This document shows, piece by piece, positions 4,961 through 5,184 of a stretch of 5,184 nucleotides of DNA (positions are counted from its first letter, which is position 1; each line of letters begins with the position of its first letter). A program made the translations under genes and the position numbers. Under the pieces are notes generated by a model. It was not told the origin of the DNA and searched no databases. It saw only the letters and a list, made by a program, of their open reading frames with translations. Origin of the DNA: DAIUCA01 sp964613675 (GTDB lineage: Bacteria; Pseudomonadota; Gammaproteobacteria; Competibacterales; Competibacteraceae); the NCBI GenBank assembly GCA_964613675.1, contig CAZTIH010000158.1, positions 1 through 5,184 of the forward strand, given 5' to 3'.

Positions 4961-5184
4961 GCGTGTCCCGCCCCTAACACATTCAAGGCGCCGACAAAAT
5001 CGGCGTTCTCCTTGAATCCGCATTCAATACAAGCAAAGTGTGATTGCGTCTTACGATTCTCTGCCGAGATGTGTCCACATTCAGGACAGGTTCGACTTGT
5101 ATTTTTTGGCGATACCGCAATGAGATGACCGCCTTTCCAAGCCAATTTGTAGTCGAGTTGACGACGGAACTCACCCCACCCTTG
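4870..5184 (-). CDS. tnpB: TnpB (OrfB) RNA-guided nuclease, C-terminal 104 residues
   Basis: The frame is open from the right edge (reading QGWGEFRRQLDYKLAWKGG on entry) to TAA at 4872-4870. The zinc ribbon is plain: CPECG and CIECG, 17 residues apart, preceded by the conserved SPKNTSRT. The following ENADFVGALNVL holds the last RuvC aspartate. This is the OrfB zinc-ribbon domain of TnpB, the compact ancestor-like relative of Cas12. Full-length members have about 370-400 residues, so roughly three quarters lies outside the window, including the other two RuvC acidic residues. Nothing visible is damaged. The 27-residue tail after LACE is variable in the family. An apparent start at 5145 is a TTG inside the domain and is not the real start. 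Transcription runs towards the rhodanese operon. Confidence 0.93.
   Translation of the reverse strand, partial: QGWGEFRRQLDYKLAWKGGHLIAVSPKNTSRTCPECGHISAENRKTQSHFACIECGFKENADFVGALNVLGAGHAQLACEVSGVVEPPAAGTLRTVFAKSARTA

Larger units (their letters stand above)
4827..5184 (-). mobile_element. IS200/IS605-family element, right part (continues beyond window)
   Basis: The visible part contains the C-terminal third of tnpB (4870 to the edge) and the element's right end: after the stop come a GC-rich hairpin and then GGATGTCAA on the - strand, a common right-end arrangement in this family. The right boundary is placed after TCAA at 4830-4827 by analogy and could be off by one or two bases. These elements have no inverted terminal repeats and make no target duplication. 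The left end, and whether a tnpA transposase accompanies tnpB, lie outside the window. Confidence 0.8.

Overview
The window looks like ordinary bacterial chromosome with mobile-element debris. It is moderately GC-rich and tightly packed, with genes that overlap by a few bases. The protein families (a GlpE-type rhodanese, a GT4 glycosyltransferase next to a PAP2 phosphatase, an IS200/IS605-type TnpB) and REP-like repeats carrying a GTAG foot suggest a member of the Pseudomonadota, perhaps a gammaproteobacterium. That placement is an inference and no marker gene confirms it.

Layout, left to right. Positions 1-152 hold the C-terminal end of an unrecognised + strand gene. Positions 153-365 are intergenic, with a perfect 12-bp palindrome and two tandem copies of a 63-66 bp REP-like repeat. 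The second copy runs up to and includes the stop codon of the next gene. Positions 366-2176, on the - strand, form a two-gene unit: a GT4 glycosyltransferase followed by a PAP2-family membrane phosphatase, sharing an ATGA overlap. The glycosyltransferase carries a perfect 27-bp in-frame tandem duplication. Positions 2177-2333 are intergenic and contain a strong GC-rich hairpin.

Positions 2334-4746, also on the - strand, form a three-gene operon read in the order rhodanese, unrecognised 128-aa protein, 568-aa AAA+ ATPase. Both junctions are ATGA overlaps, so the three proteins are probably made together and may act together. No function for the trio can be read from the sequence. Positions 4747-4826 separate the operon from the right end of an IS200/IS605-family element. 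Its tnpB runs on the - strand off the right edge, and only its last 104 codons are visible.

The most interesting structure is the three-gene operon bracketed by two nearly identical hairpins (18 of 20 bases) in inverted orientation. One is the right-end hairpin of the tnpB element. The other lies 7 nt past the ATPase stop codon with no transposase beside it. Because tnpB reads directly towards the operon, the element may contribute to its transcription and may have cut off an upstream operon gene.
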